Shown here: positions 41,669-50,369 of the stretch, piece after piece | Numbering within the stretch: the first letter of the stretch is position 1 | How the letters are laid out: every line of letters begins with the position of its first letter | NCBI RefSeq assembly: GCF_030817535.1 | Contig: NZ_JAUSZL010000002.1 | Coordinates: forward strand, 4,712,001 to 4,776,000 | DNA from: Streptomyces sp. V3I8 | GTDB taxonomy: Bacteria > Actinomycetota > Actinomycetes > Streptomycetales > Streptomycetaceae | DNA: 64,000 nucleotides | Direction of reading: 5' to 3' | Made by a program: the position numbers and the translations under genes | The notes under the pieces: generated by a model | Database searches by the model: none | Seen by the model: only the letters and a program-made list of their open reading frames with translations | What the model was told of the DNA's origin: nothing

Positions 41669-44005
41669 CTACGGCCAGGTGCCCCCGTCCCCGTTCCCTC
41701 CACCGTTGTTGCCGTTGTTGCCGCCGTCATTGCCGCCGATCGTCCACTCGTCCGGGAAGGAGAAGGTCGGCGTCGGGTTCTGGGGTTGACCGGGGCCGCC
41801 GTTGTCGCCGCCCCCATTGTCATTTCCCCGGTTCTCCCCGTTCCCGTTTCCGTTGCCGCCGTTGTCGCCGTCGCCCCGGCCGTCGTTGCCGTCGTCCCCG
41901 TTGTCCCCGTCGTCATGATCCTTGTCCTCCTTGGGATCAGGGATGTCGACGAGGTTGAAGCCCGGAGACTCCTTGCCCGACAGGGCGCCGGTCATGGCGT
42001 CCTTCCAGATCGGCCCCGGCACCGCGCCGCCGAAGACCTTCTCGTGCCACTGCCCGCCGATCGTGATGTTGACCATCTTGACCTTCTGGGTGGCACTGCC
42101 GACCCAGACCGCGCCGGACATGTTCGGCGTGTAGCCGACGAACCAGGCGTTCTTGCGGAAGTCCGTCGTACCGGTCTTGCCGGCGTTGGCGCGGTCGGTG
42201 AGACCGGCCTGCTGACCCGTACCGGAGTCGACCACACCGCTCAGCAGCGTGTTGATGGTGTCCGCGGTGGTCTCCGACATCGCGCGCGAGCACGAGGACT
42301 TCGGCACCGGCAGGGACTTCTTCTCACCGCCGAGCTGCTGGCTGATCGAGGCGATCGCGATCGGTGTGCAGTACGTGCCCCGGTTGGCGAAGGCGGCGTA
42401 CGCGCTCGCCATGGTCAGCGGCGAGATACCGGTGGATCCGAGGGTCATCGACGCGGGCTGCTGCGGCAGCTTGGTGCCGTTGCCCTGCACGACGCCCAGC
42501 TTGTTGGTGATGTCCACCACCGGGCACATGCCGATGTCCTCGAGCATCTGCACGAAGTACGTGTTGACCGACAGCTCCATGGCCTTCTTCAGCGGGTACG
42601 GGCCGACCTCCGCCTCGTCCTCGTTCTCGACCTTGGCGTTGTCCGTGTTGCGCCAGGTCTTGCCGTTGCACGCCTGGACACTGTCGGGGTACGGCATCTC
42701 GTACGGCGCCGGATAGACCTGCGTGGGCTGCTTGCCGCCCTCCAGCGCCGCCGCGGCCAGGAACGGCTTGAACGTCGAACCGGTCGGGAAGCCGAAGTTC
42801 GAGCCGCCCATGGAGTGGTCGACCGAGTAGTTGATCTCGGTCTCGTTCTTCCCGTAGCCGTACGGCTTGGACTGGCCCATCGCGAGGATCTTGCCGGAGC
42901 CCGGCTCGACGAGCGTCGACGCCGCCGCGACCTTGTCCGTCTTGTTGACGTGGTTCTTGAGCGAGGCCTGGACCGACTTCTGCGCCTGCGGGTCGAGCGT
43001 CGTACGGATCGTCAGGCCGCCCTGGTTCCAGACCTTGGCCCGGGCCTTCTGGGTCTTGCCGAAGACCGGGTCGTTCAGGAAGACCTCGCGCACGTAGTCG
43101 CAGAAGAAGCTGGAGTCCTTGACGGCCGTGATGCAGCCGTTCTTCGGCTTGCTGATCCTCAGGCCGAGCGGCTTCGCCTTCGCCGCGGCGGCCTCCGCCC
43201 GCGTGATGTCGTGCACCTCGGCCATGCGCTGCAGCACCACGTTGCGCCGCTTGGTGGCCTCGGCCTCGTCGTTGACCGGGTCGTACCGGCTCGGCGACTG
43301 GACGATGCCCGCCAGGAGCGCGGCCTCCTGCAGTTCCAGGTCCTTGGCCGACTTGGAGAAGTAGCGCTGGGCGGCGGCCTCCACGCCGTAGGCCTGCTGC
43401 CCGAAGAACGTGATGTTCAGGTAGTTCTCGAGGATCTTCTTCTTGCCCAGCTCCTCCTCGACCTGGATCGCGAACTTCAGCTCGCGGACCTTGCGGCCCA
43501 GGGTCTGCTGGGTGGCCTGGGCGACCTTCGTCGGGTCGTTGCCGGCCTCCTCCACGAAGACGTTCTTCACGTACTGCTGCGTGAGCGTCGAGGCGCCCTC
43601 CGAGACGCCGCCGCTCTGCGCGTTCTTGTTGAGGGCGCGCAGGACGCCCTTGAGGTCGACCGCGCCGTGCTCGTAGAACCGCGAGTCCTCGATCGCGACG
43701 ATCGCCTTCTGTATGTACGGCGACATGTCCTTCAGGTCGACCACCGTGCGGTCACGCGAGTAGACCGTGGCGATCTGGCCGCCCTGGTTGTCCAGGATCG
43801 TGGTGCGCTGGCTCAGCGGCGGCCGCTTCAGATTGGCCGGGATCTCGTCGAACCCCTCGACCGACCCCTTGGCCGCGAGACCGAGCGCGCCGAACGCCGG
43901 TACGGCGATCCCGGCCATGACGGCCCCCGCGAGCACACTGACACCGAGGAACTTGGCGGCCTGCTGCGTGGGAGACAGACCACCGCCCGAGCGCTTTTTT
44001 GGCAT
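41669..44005 (-). CDS. Class A penicillin-binding protein (transglycosylase/transpeptidase)
   Basis: A 778-residue bifunctional peptidoglycan synthase. A single N-terminal membrane anchor (LGVSVLAGAVMAGIAVPAFG) precedes the GT51 domain, with catalytic Glu106 in AIEDSRFYEHGAVD and GGSTLTQQ-like EGASTLTQQYVKN. The transpeptidase domain has the nucleophile Ser410 in TGSTFKPF, SVN in MELSVNTYF and KTGT in NAGKTGTTDF. The C-terminal 90 residues are a very Gly/Asn/Asp-rich tail rich in GD and GN dipeptides. It is divergent from wblA over a 407-base region and convergent with YqeY. Confidence 0.96.
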   Translation of the reverse strand: MPKKRSGGGLSPTQQAAKFLGVSVLAGAVMAGIAVPAFGALGLAAKGSVEGFDEIPANLKRPPLSQRTTILDNQGGQIATVYSRDRTVVDLKDMSPYIQKAIVAIEDSRFYEHGAVDLKGVLRALNKNAQSGGVSEGASTLTQQYVKNVFVEEAGNDPTKVAQATQQTLGRKVRELKFAIQVEEELGKKKILENYLNITFFGQQAYGVEAAAQRYFSKSAKDLELQEAALLAGIVQSPSRYDPVNDEAEATKRRNVVLQRMAEVHDITRAEAAAAKAKPLGLRISKPKNGCITAVKDSSFFCDYVREVFLNDPVFGKTQKARAKVWNQGGLTIRTTLDPQAQKSVQASLKNHVNKTDKVAAASTLVEPGSGKILAMGQSKPYGYGKNETEINYSVDHSMGGSNFGFPTGSTFKPFLAAAALEGGKQPTQVYPAPYEMPYPDSVQACNGKTWRNTDNAKVENEDEAEVGPYPLKKAMELSVNTYFVQMLEDIGMCPVVDITNKLGVVQGNGTKLPQQPASMTLGSTGISPLTMASAYAAFANRGTYCTPIAIASISQQLGGEKKSLPVPKSSCSRAMSETTADTINTLLSGVVDSGTGQQAGLTDRANAGKTGTTDFRKNAWFVGYTPNMSGAVWVGSATQKVKMVNITIGGQWHEKVFGGAVPGPIWKDAMTGALSGKESPGFNLVDIPDPKEDKDHDDGDNGDDGNDGRGDGDNGGNGNGNGENRGNDNGGGDNGGPGQPQNPTPTFSFPDEWTIGGNDGGNNGNNGGGNGDGGTWP

Positions 44006-44412
44006 GAGGGCAGCCTACGTTCTCATTCGCCGGACACGCGTAAGGCATTGGCCTAAGCTGCTCTCAACTGTCACAGCAGTAGGGCTACGTATCAATACGT
44101 CCGGCGACCCCGAATCGTTTCGGACCTCACTCGACTTTTTTGTTGAGCACGTGCCCGGATACGCCGTATGTGTCACCTGGCGTCCGTTGTGACGCAACTC
44201 AATCGTCCTGGTCCGCCGGGAAAGTCACGTATGTCGTCGGGTCACTCCGTTGGGTGATCTGTCGCGTACCCATAGTCCATTCGGACCATTCAAGATTGGG
44301 CCCGAAGGGGCTGGTTGACTCTGCCCACCTTCCGTAACGTCCTCAACTGGCGGCGGTGAATATGCCGCTGCCGCCGTGGGGGAGCCTCGATTCGGGAGAG
44401 GACGGCGCCGGT
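44006..44412. promoter_or_regulatory. Long divergent regulatory region of the PBP and wblA genes
   Basis: 407 bases with no gene, AT-richer than the surroundings in places (TATCAATACG, TCGACTTTTTTGTTGAGC, CCATAGTCCATTCGG). It must carry both promoters. A long upstream region is expected for wblA, which is under developmental control in streptomycetes, but I could not identify individual regulator sites with confidence. Confidence 0.5.
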
Positions 44413-44751
44413 ATGGGCTGGGTAACCGACTGGAGTGCGCAGGCGGCCTGCCGCACTACCGATCCGGATGAACTGTTCGTGCAGGGAGCAGCGCAGAACA
44501 GGGCCAAGGCGGTGTGCACCGGATGTCCGGTGCGCACGGAGTGCCTGGCCGACGCGCTGGACAACCGCGTCGAGTTCGGCGTGTGGGGAGGAATGACGGA
44601 GCGGGAGCGCCGCGCACTGCTGCGCAGGCGACCGACCGTCACCTCTTGGCGCAGGCTGCTCGAAACCGCGCGTACCGAGTACGAGCGGGGGGCGGGGATC
44701 CTGCCCCTCGACGAGGAAGAGGTGTACGAGAACTACGCAGCGGTGGGCTGA
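44413..44751 (+). CDS. wblA: WhiB-like iron-sulfur regulator WblA
   Basis: A 112-residue WhiB-family protein with the four Cys that hold a [4Fe-4S] cluster: one in AACRTTDPDELFV and the CTGCPVRTEC set. GVWGG is the family turn that contacts the principal sigma factor, and the basic TERERRALLRRRPT follows. Sequence, length and position between a class A PBP and ArsA-like ATPases match WblA, a pleiotropic controller that promotes aerial development and represses antibiotic production in Streptomyces. ATG 44413 (MGWVTDWSAQ) has GGGAGAGGA upstream; an earlier start at 44356 is less likely. Confidence 0.93.
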   Translation: MGWVTDWSAQAACRTTDPDELFVQGAAQNRAKAVCTGCPVRTECLADALDNRVEFGVWGGMTERERRALLRRRPTVTSWRRLLETARTEYERGAGILPLDEEEVYENYAAVG

Positions 44752-44841
44752 CCGGCCGGCCGCTTACCAGCCGCTGACCGGCTCCCTCGCAGGAGTGCGC
44801 GCGGTTTTGCGCAGGGGGTGTGCGCGGTCAGGGCCCCGTGG

Positions 44842-44862
44842 CCCACAGGGACTCCCTGTGGG
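44842..44862. terminator. Hairpin between wblA and the convergent ATPase gene
   Basis: CCCACAGGG and CCCTGTGGG form a perfect 9-bp stem around ACT, between convergent genes ending at 44751 and 44889. Probably a bidirectional terminator. Confidence 0.65.
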
Positions 44863-44888
44863 ACTCCCTTCGAGGCCCTCTGTGAGGC

Positions 44889-46442
44889 TCAGGAAGCTCC
44901 GGCCGGCGAGGTACCGGCCGCGAGCCGGTTCCCGATGTCCCGCAGCCCTGCCAGGTCGTGCACGTCGCCGGGCAGTGCGGCCACCTCCGCCACCGCCACC
45001 TCCGGATGGAGCGCGGCGAAGCGGTCACGTGTGCGCCGCTCGCGGGAGAGCAGCTGCATGCGCTCGGCGTGCAGCCTCAGCAGGCTTGCGGTGAGTTGTG
45101 CGACGGTGCGGTCGGCCGTCCCGGTCCCTGTCCCCGCTGTTCCTGTCTTCGCTTGTCCTGTCCGCGCTCCGGTTCCCTTCCCGGTTCCTTCGGCACTGGT
45201 CGTCCGGTCCGCGGCGGGGGAGCCTGCGTCGGAAGAGGGAGCCTCGGGAGTACTGGTCTCGGTGCTGGTCCCGGTAGCGGGTGTTTCTGAACTGCCGTGC
45301 GTGTCGGGAGAGTTACGAAGTCCAGCTTTCCCGTCCACCTGATCCACAATGCGGGCCTCAACAAGATTTTCCGCGGCGGCGAGCGCGCGCTCGGCGGACA
45401 GCTGGGTGGCACCGCTGCCGTGGACCCGGTTCAGCACGAGACCGGCGAGCGGCATGTCCTCGGCGGCCAGCCGCTCCACGAAGTAGGCCGCCTCACGCAG
45501 CGCGTCCCGCTCCGGGGCCGCGACGACCAGGAACGCCGTGCCGGGCGCTTGGAGCAGCTTGTACGTGGCGTCCGCGCGGGTGCGGAAGCCGCCGAAGGTG
45601 GTGTCCATGGCGGCCACGAACGTCTGTACGTCCTTGAGGAGCTGGCCGCCCAGCAGCTTGCCGAGGGTGCCGGTCATCATCGACATCCCGACGTTCAGGA
45701 ACTTCATCCCGGCCCGGCCGCCCAGCTTCGCCGGCGCGGTCAGCAGCCGGATCAGCTTGCCGTCCAGGAACGACCCGAGCCGCTTCGGGGCGTCGAGGAA
45801 GTCGAGGGCCGAGCGCGAGGGCGGCGTGTCGACGATGATGAGGTCCCACTGGTCGCGCGCCCGCAGCTGCCCCAGCTTCTCCATCGCCATGTACTCCTGC
45901 GTGCCCGCGAAGCCCGCCGAGAGCGACTGGTAGAACGGGTTGTTCAGGATGGCGGCCGCCCGCTCGCGGTCCGCGTGCGCCTCCACGATCTCGTCGAAGG
46001 TGCGCTTCATGTCGAGCATCATCGCGTGCAGCTCGCCGCTCGCGGAGTCGTCGATGCCCTTCACCCGGCGCGGGGTGTTGTCCAGCGCGTCGATGCCCAT
46101 GGACTGGGCGAGCCTGCGCGCCGGGTCGATGGTGAGGACGACCACCTTGCGGCCGCGTTCGGCGGCCCGCAGCCCCAGGGCCGCCGCGGTGGTGGTCTTG
46201 CCGACGCCGCCCGAACCGCAGCAGACCACGATGCGGGTCCCGGGGTCGTCGATCAGCGGGTCGACGCCGAGGACGACTGCGGCCTCGGCTGTAGCCGTAG
46301 CCGTAGCCGTAGCCGTAGCCGTAGTCGCAGCCGCAGTCGCCGAGTCGATCGTTCGGTCCGGGTCAGGCGTACGGGCGGGTTCGCGGCCGGCAGGTTCGCG
46401 GCCGGGGGCAGAATCGTTTGCGCGGGCCGGGTCCGGACTCAT
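44889..46442 (-). CDS. ArsA/GET3-like ATPase, second gene of the pair
   Basis: A 517-residue P-loop ATPase. After an Ala/Thr-rich N-terminus it has the deviant Walker A VVCCGSGGVGKTTTAAALG, the switch-like LTIDPARRLAQSMGI, DLIIVDTPPSRSALDFLD and LNRVHG, followed by a Ser/Thr/Gly-rich insert and a C-terminal helical region (LTASLLRLHAERMQLLSRER). ArsA/GET3 proteins use ATP-driven dimer changes to move metalloids or guide membrane proteins; no ars genes occur here. Its ATG overlaps the stop of the partner gene at 46439, so the two probably form a heterodimer. Confidence 0.9.
   Translation of the reverse strand: MSPDPARANDSAPGREPAGREPARTPDPDRTIDSATAAATTATATATATATAEAAVVLGVDPLIDDPGTRIVVCCGSGGVGKTTTAAALGLRAAERGRKVVVLTIDPARRLAQSMGIDALDNTPRRVKGIDDSASGELHAMMLDMKRTFDEIVEAHADRERAAAILNNPFYQSLSAGFAGTQEYMAMEKLGQLRARDQWDLIIVDTPPSRSALDFLDAPKRLGSFLDGKLIRLLTAPAKLGGRAGMKFLNVGMSMMTGTLGKLLGGQLLKDVQTFVAAMDTTFGGFRTRADATYKLLQAPGTAFLVVAAPERDALREAAYFVERLAAEDMPLAGLVLNRVHGSGATQLSAERALAAAENLVEARIVDQVDGKAGLRNSPDTHGSSETPATGTSTETSTPEAPSSDAGSPAADRTTSAEGTGKGTGARTGQAKTGTAGTGTGTADRTVAQLTASLLRLHAERMQLLSRERRTRDRFAALHPEVAVAEVAALPGDVHDLAGLRDIGNRLAAGTSPAGAS
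46277..46330. repeat. GTAGCC hexamer repeat in the ATPase gene
   Basis: Six near-perfect GTAGCC/GTAGTC units encode a Thr-Ala repeat in the N-terminal leader of the second ArsA-like protein. Confidence 0.85.
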
Positions 46443-47416
46443 GAGATCCCTTGCTGACGCAGTTCCGTGGCGAGTTCGTGCAGGCCCGCGAGGTCCGTTC
46501 CCTCGGCGAGCAACGGCAGTTCGTGCAGGGGCAGACCCAGGTCCTGGAGGACGGCCCGCTGCTCGCGCTCCAGCGCGTACCGCTCGGCGTACTCGTGCGC
46601 CTGCTCCAGCAGCGGGTCCACCAGCCGCTCGGCGACCCCGCCGCGGCGCGCCCCGCCGAGACCGGCGGCCGACAGCGCCTTGGCGACGGCCGTGCGCGGC
46701 GCCTCGCGCGTGAACTCCAGGTCGGCCTCGTCGAGGATCGCGGGCCGCACCATGTTCACGATGGTCCGCCCCACCGGCAGCCGCGCGGCCCGCAGCTCCG
46801 CGATGCCGTCGGCGGTCTCCTGGACGGGCATCTCCTCGAGGAGCGTCACCAGGTGCACGGCGGTCTCGGGCGACTTCAGGACCCGCATGACGGCCTGTGC
46901 CTGGTTGTGTATCGGGCCGATCCTGGCGAGCCCGGCCACCTCGTCGTTCACGTTCAGGAAGCGGGTGATCCGGCCGGTCGGCGGCGCGTCCATCACCACG
47001 TGGTCGTACGCGAACCGCCCGCGCTTGTCCTTGCGGCGGACGGCCTCGCAGGCCTTCCCGGTCAGGAGCACGTCCCGCAGGCCCGGCGCGATGGTGGTCG
47101 CGAAGTCTATGGCGCCCAGTTTCTTCAGGGCGCGGCCTGCGCCGCCGAGTTTGTAGAACATCTGGAGGTAGTCCAGGAGGGCCAGCTCGGGGTCGATGGC
47201 GAGCGCGTACACCTCCCCGCCACCGGGAGCGACGGCGATCCTCCGCTCCTCGTAGGGCAGCGCCTCCGTCTCGAAGAGCTGCGCGATGCCCTGTCTGCCC
47301 TCGACCTCGACCAGAAGGGTGCGCCTGCCCCCGGTCGCGAGGGCGAGCGCGAGTGCTGCGGCGACCGTGGTCTTTCCGGTACCGCCCTTGCCGCTGACGA
47401 CCTGAAGCCTGCTCAC
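46439..47416 (-). CDS. ArsA/GET3-like ATPase, first gene of the pair
   Basis: A 325-residue P-loop ATPase with the deviant Walker A VVSGKGGTGKTTVAAALALAL, VEVEGRQGIAQLFE, DHVVMDAPPTGRITRFLNV and INMVRPAILDEADLE. It is shorter than its partner and lacks its inserts. The two overlap by ATGA, and the pair next to wblA appears to be a conserved actinobacterial unit. In streptomycetes these ATPases have been discussed with redox or developmental control, but their cargo is unknown. The region upstream (47417-47702) carries repeats only. Confidence 0.9.
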   Translation of the reverse strand: MSRLQVVSGKGGTGKTTVAAALALALATGGRRTLLVEVEGRQGIAQLFETEALPYEERRIAVAPGGGEVYALAIDPELALLDYLQMFYKLGGAGRALKKLGAIDFATTIAPGLRDVLLTGKACEAVRRKDKRGRFAYDHVVMDAPPTGRITRFLNVNDEVAGLARIGPIHNQAQAVMRVLKSPETAVHLVTLLEEMPVQETADGIAELRAARLPVGRTIVNMVRPAILDEADLEFTREAPRTAVAKALSAAGLGGARRGGVAERLVDPLLEQAHEYAERYALEREQRAVLQDLGLPLHELPLLAEGTDLAGLHELATELRQQGIS

Positions 47417-47469
47417 GTCTTCGAGCCTAATTCCTCACTCGGTGTCGCGGTGGCCGTGGGTGGGGTTGT

Positions 47470-47667
47470 GGCGCCCGTGACCACGTATCCCTGGTCCGTG
47501 ACCATGCATCCCCCCGGTCCGCGGCCACGAACCCACCGGTCTGCGGCCACGAACCCCTCGGCCCTGCCACGCATACGGGTGCCCACGGAGCGCGCCGCCC
47601 AGTCATCGGGCGGCCGGTGCCGGTCACCGGGCGGCCGGTGCCCGTCGCCGGGTGGCCGGTGCCCAGG
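47470..47667. repeat. Two repeat clusters between divergent genes
   Basis: Four degenerate units of the type GTCCGCGGCCACGAACCC lie between 47480 and 47555. Units of GCGGCCGGTGCCGGTCACCGG type start at 47610 and 47631, with a partial copy at 47652. No gene is supported in this interval. Confidence 0.7.
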
Positions 47668-47702
47668 AGGGGCGTGCCTCGTCAGCGGATACAGTCGCTC
47701 TC

Positions 47703-47864
47703 ATGACCAAGTGGGAATACGCAACCGTGCCTCTGCTCGTCCACGCCACGAAGCAGATTCTGGACACCTGGGGCGAGGACGGCTGGGAGCTCGTCCAGGT
47801 GGTGCCCGGGCCGAACAACCCCGAGCAGCTCGTCGCCTACCTGAAGCGGGAGAAGGCCGCGTGA
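47703..47864 (+). CDS. DUF4177-type small protein
   Basis: A 53-residue protein, MTKWEYATVPLLVHATKQIL followed by DTWGEDGWELVQVVPGP and AYLKREKAA. The WEY...GWELV pattern is that of DUF4177 small proteins, whose role is unknown. ATG 47703 gives the family N-terminus. Its stop overlaps the start of the RidA-like gene (GTGA), so the two are translated together and may act together. Confidence 0.85.
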   Translation: MTKWEYATVPLLVHATKQILDTWGEDGWELVQVVPGPNNPEQLVAYLKREKAA

Positions 47865-48328
47865 GCGCTGTCGAGGCCAAGCTGGCGGAGCTGGGACTGA
47901 CCCTGCCGGGCGTCGTGCCCCCGCTGGCCGCCTACAAGCCGGCGGTGCAGTCGGGCGTGTACGTGTACACGTCCGGCCAGCTCCCGATGGTGGACGGCAA
48001 GCTTCCGCTCACCGGCAAGGTGGGCGCGGAGGTCACGCCGGAGGAGGCCAGGGAACTGGCCCGCACCTGCGCGCTGAACGCCCTCGCGGCGGTCAAGTCG
48101 GTCGCGGGTGACCTCGACCGCATCGCGCGCGTGGTGAAGGTCGTCGGATTCGTCGCCTCGGCCGCCGACTTCACCGGCCAGCCCGCCGTGCTGAACGGCG
48201 CGAGCGAGCTGCTGGGCGAGGTCCTGGGGGACAAGGGCGTGCACGCGCGCAGCGCGGTCGGCGTGGCGGTCCTGCCGCTCGACGCACCCGTGGAGGTCGA
48301 GATCCAGGTGGAGCTGACCCAGGCGTAG
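47861..48328 (+). CDS. RidA (YjgF/YER057c/UK114) family protein
   Basis: A 155-residue protein of the longer RidA subgroup: GVVPPLAAYKPAVQSGVYVY, TSGQLPMVDGKLPLTGKVG, ARTCALNALAAVKSVAG, VVKVVGFVASAADF and GVHARSAVGVAVLPLDAPVE. RidA proteins hydrolyse reactive enamines and imines made by PLP enzymes. The Arg in HARSAVGV matches the position that binds the substrate carboxylate. GTG 47861 overlaps the stop of the DUF4177 gene. It is likely co-transcribed with the Nudix and MBL genes downstream, although a 220-base repeat-rich gap intervenes. Confidence 0.92.
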   Translation: MSAVEAKLAELGLTLPGVVPPLAAYKPAVQSGVYVYTSGQLPMVDGKLPLTGKVGAEVTPEEARELARTCALNALAAVKSVAGDLDRIARVVKVVGFVASAADFTGQPAVLNGASELLGEVLGDKGVHARSAVGVAVLPLDAPVEVEIQVELTQA

Positions 48329-48331
48329 GCA

Positions 48332-48505
48332 GCCGGCTCAAGCGTGGGCAGGCGACTCGGGCGTGGACAGCCGGCTCGGGCGTAGGCAGGCGTGCGCCCG
48401 CCGGCGTCCGCTCGCGGGGGGCGTCTCGTCGGCTCCCGCGGGAGGCCGGCGCACAGACGGGCCTCCCCAGGGACGCGATGGACGGGCCTCCCCGGGGACG
48501 CGATG
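48332..48505. repeat. Direct repeats before the Nudix gene
   Basis: Three degenerate units of the CCGGCTCGGGCGTAGGCAGG type lie at 48332-48390, and a 25-bp tandem duplication (GACGGGCCTCCCC then GGGACGCGATG) occupies 48456-48480 and 48481-48505, differing at one base. Confidence 0.85.
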
Positions 48506-48548
48506 GTTGCCTCTCGAACATCAGCTCACTCCGGGATAGCCTCCGCCC

Positions 48549-49418
48549 ATGGCGAACGGTCAGTGGTACCCCCCGGAGTGGCCCGAGAGGATCCGCGCAC
48601 TCGCGGACGGCACGCTCACACCGGTCGCCCCCAGGCGGGCGGCCACCGTCATGCTCCTCAAGGACACCGCGTCCGCCCCCGTCGTGCACATGCTGCGCAG
48701 ACGCGCCTCCATGGCCTTCGCCGGAGGCGCGTACGCGTATCCCGGCGGAGGCGTGGACCCGAGGGACGACGACCGTCACGTGCGCTGGGCGGGCCCCACG
48801 CGCGCGTGGTGGGCGTCCCGGCTCGACGTCGACGAGGACTCCGCCCAGGCGATCGTCTGCGCGGCGGTCCGCGAGACGTACGAGGAGGCGGGCGTCCTGC
48901 TCGCGGGCCCGACGCCGGACACGGTGGTCGGCGACACCACCGGGGACGACTGGGAGACCGACCGGGCCGCCCTGGTCGCCCGCGACCTGTCCTTCGCCGA
49001 GTTCCTGGACCGCCGAGGGCTCGTCCTGCGCTCCGACCTGCTGGGCGCCTGGACGCGCTGGATCACCCCGGAGTTCGAGCCCCGCCGCTACGACACCTGG
49101 TTCTTCGTGGCGGCCCTCCCCGAGGGGCAGCGCACCCGCAACGCGTCCACGGAGGCCGACCGCACCGTCTGGATCCGCCCCGCGGAGGCGATGGACGGGT
49201 ACGAGAGGGGCGAGCTCCTGATGATGCCGCCCACCATCGCGACCCTGCGCCAGATCGGCGCGTACGCGAGCGCCGCCGAGGCCCTGGCGGCGGCACCCGG
49301 GCGGGACCTGACACCGGTCCTGGCCCAGGCCCGGCTGGAGGGCGGCGAGCTGGTCCTCAGCTGGCCGGGCCACGACGAGTTCACCAAGCACATCCCGACC
49401 GGTGGAGCCCCCGCATGA
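48549..49418 (+). CDS. Nudix hydrolase
   Basis: A 289-residue cytosolic protein. The Nudix fold starts RAATVMLLKDTASAPVVHML; YPGGGVDPRDDDR and, after a long insertion, AAVRETYEEAGVLL form a split Nudix box of the type seen in larger family members of the NUDT19/CoA-diphosphatase sort. WARWITPEF-like AWTRWITPEFEPRRYDTWFFV is typical of the same subgroup. The substrate is unknown. ATG 48549 is chosen by conservation of MANGQWYPPEWP. The stop overlaps the MBL gene by ATGA. Confidence 0.9.
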   Translation: MANGQWYPPEWPERIRALADGTLTPVAPRRAATVMLLKDTASAPVVHMLRRRASMAFAGGAYAYPGGGVDPRDDDRHVRWAGPTRAWWASRLDVDEDSAQAIVCAAVRETYEEAGVLLAGPTPDTVVGDTTGDDWETDRAALVARDLSFAEFLDRRGLVLRSDLLGAWTRWITPEFEPRRYDTWFFVAALPEGQRTRNASTEADRTVWIRPAEAMDGYERGELLMMPPTIATLRQIGAYASAAEALAAAPGRDLTPVLAQARLEGGELVLSWPGHDEFTKHIPTGGAPA

Positions 49419-50254
49419 CCGACGCCGCAGCCCTTCCCGGCCAGCCACGGGGCGGGGTGTTCTCCGGCCCCGCCACCCCGCGCGCCGTCAACGTCCTCGC
49501 CCCGAACGCCTCCGCGATGACCCTGGACGGCACGAACACCTGGATCGTGGCCGAGCCCGACTCCGAACTGGCGGTGGTGATCGATCCGGGCCCCCTGGAC
49601 GACGTACACCTGCGGAACGTCGTGGACACGGCCGAGAAGGCCGGCAGGCGGATCGCCCTGACCCTGCTGACGCACGGGCACCCGGACCACGCCGAGGGCG
49701 CGGCGCGGTTCGCGGAACTCACGGGGACGAAGGTGCGGGCGCTCGACCCGGCGCTGCGGCTCGGTGACGAGGGGCTGGCCGCCGGGAACGTGATCACCGT
49801 GGGCGGGCTGGAACTGGTGGTCGTACCGACACCCGGCCACACCGCCGACTCGCTCTGCTTCCATCTGCCCGCCGACCGGGCCGTGCTGACCGGCGACACG
49901 ATCCTGGGCCGGGGCACCACGGTCGTGGCCCACCCCGACGGGCGCCTGGGCGACTACCTGGACTCGCTGCGGCGGCTGAGGTCCCTGGCGGTCGACGACG
50001 GCGTGCACACGGTCCTGCCGGGCCACGGGCCCGTCCTGGAGGACGCGCAGGGCGTCGTCGAGTTCTACCTCGCCCACCGGGCCCACCGCCTCGCCCAGGT
50101 CGAGACGGCCGCCGAGGACGGCTGCACGGACCCGTCCCAGGTCGTCGCGCACGTGTACGCGGACGTCGACCGCTCCCTGTGGCCGGCGGCGGAACTGTCG
50201 GTACGGGCCCAGCTGGACTACCTCCGGGAGCACGGGCTCATCGGCCGGGAGTGA
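49415..50254 (+). CDS. MBL-fold metallo-hydrolase (LACTB2-like)
   Basis: A 279-residue metallo-beta-lactamase-fold enzyme with the metal motif THGHPDHAEGA, a later His in VPTPGHTADSL, Asp in LTGDTILGRG and His in LPGHGPVLEDA. The N-terminal PNASAMTLDGTNTWIV and the C-terminal helical domain (LAHRAHRLAQVETAA) match the LACTB2/glyoxalase II-like subgroup, which includes RNases and thioesterases. ATG 49415 overlaps the Nudix stop, so the two are co-translated. A terminator follows at 50311. Confidence 0.92.
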   Translation: MTDAAALPGQPRGGVFSGPATPRAVNVLAPNASAMTLDGTNTWIVAEPDSELAVVIDPGPLDDVHLRNVVDTAEKAGRRIALTLLTHGHPDHAEGAARFAELTGTKVRALDPALRLGDEGLAAGNVITVGGLELVVVPTPGHTADSLCFHLPADRAVLTGDTILGRGTTVVAHPDGRLGDYLDSLRRLRSLAVDDGVHTVLPGHGPVLEDAQGVVEFYLAHRAHRLAQVETAAEDGCTDPSQVVAHVYADVDRSLWPAAELSVRAQLDYLREHGLIGRE

Positions 50255-50310
50255 GACGCGCCGAGCACCCACGACGCACCCACGACGAATCCAGGACGAA
50301 CCCACCACGA

Positions 50311-50340
50311 GAAGGGCCCCGCCGTGTGACGGGGCCCTTC
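50311..50340. terminator. Bidirectional terminator between the MBL and crp genes
   Basis: GAAGGGCCCCG and CGGGGCCCTTC form a perfect 11-bp stem with an eight-base loop, 57 bases after the MBL stop and 30 bases beyond the crp end. Confidence 0.85.
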
Positions 50341-50369
50341 CTCAAATGTCCCGAAGACGTGCTGTACGG

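Noticed and set aside
44889..47416. Arsenic-resistance operon
   Set aside because: Only the ATPase pair is present; no ArsB/Acr3 pump, arsenate reductase or ArsR regulator is nearby.
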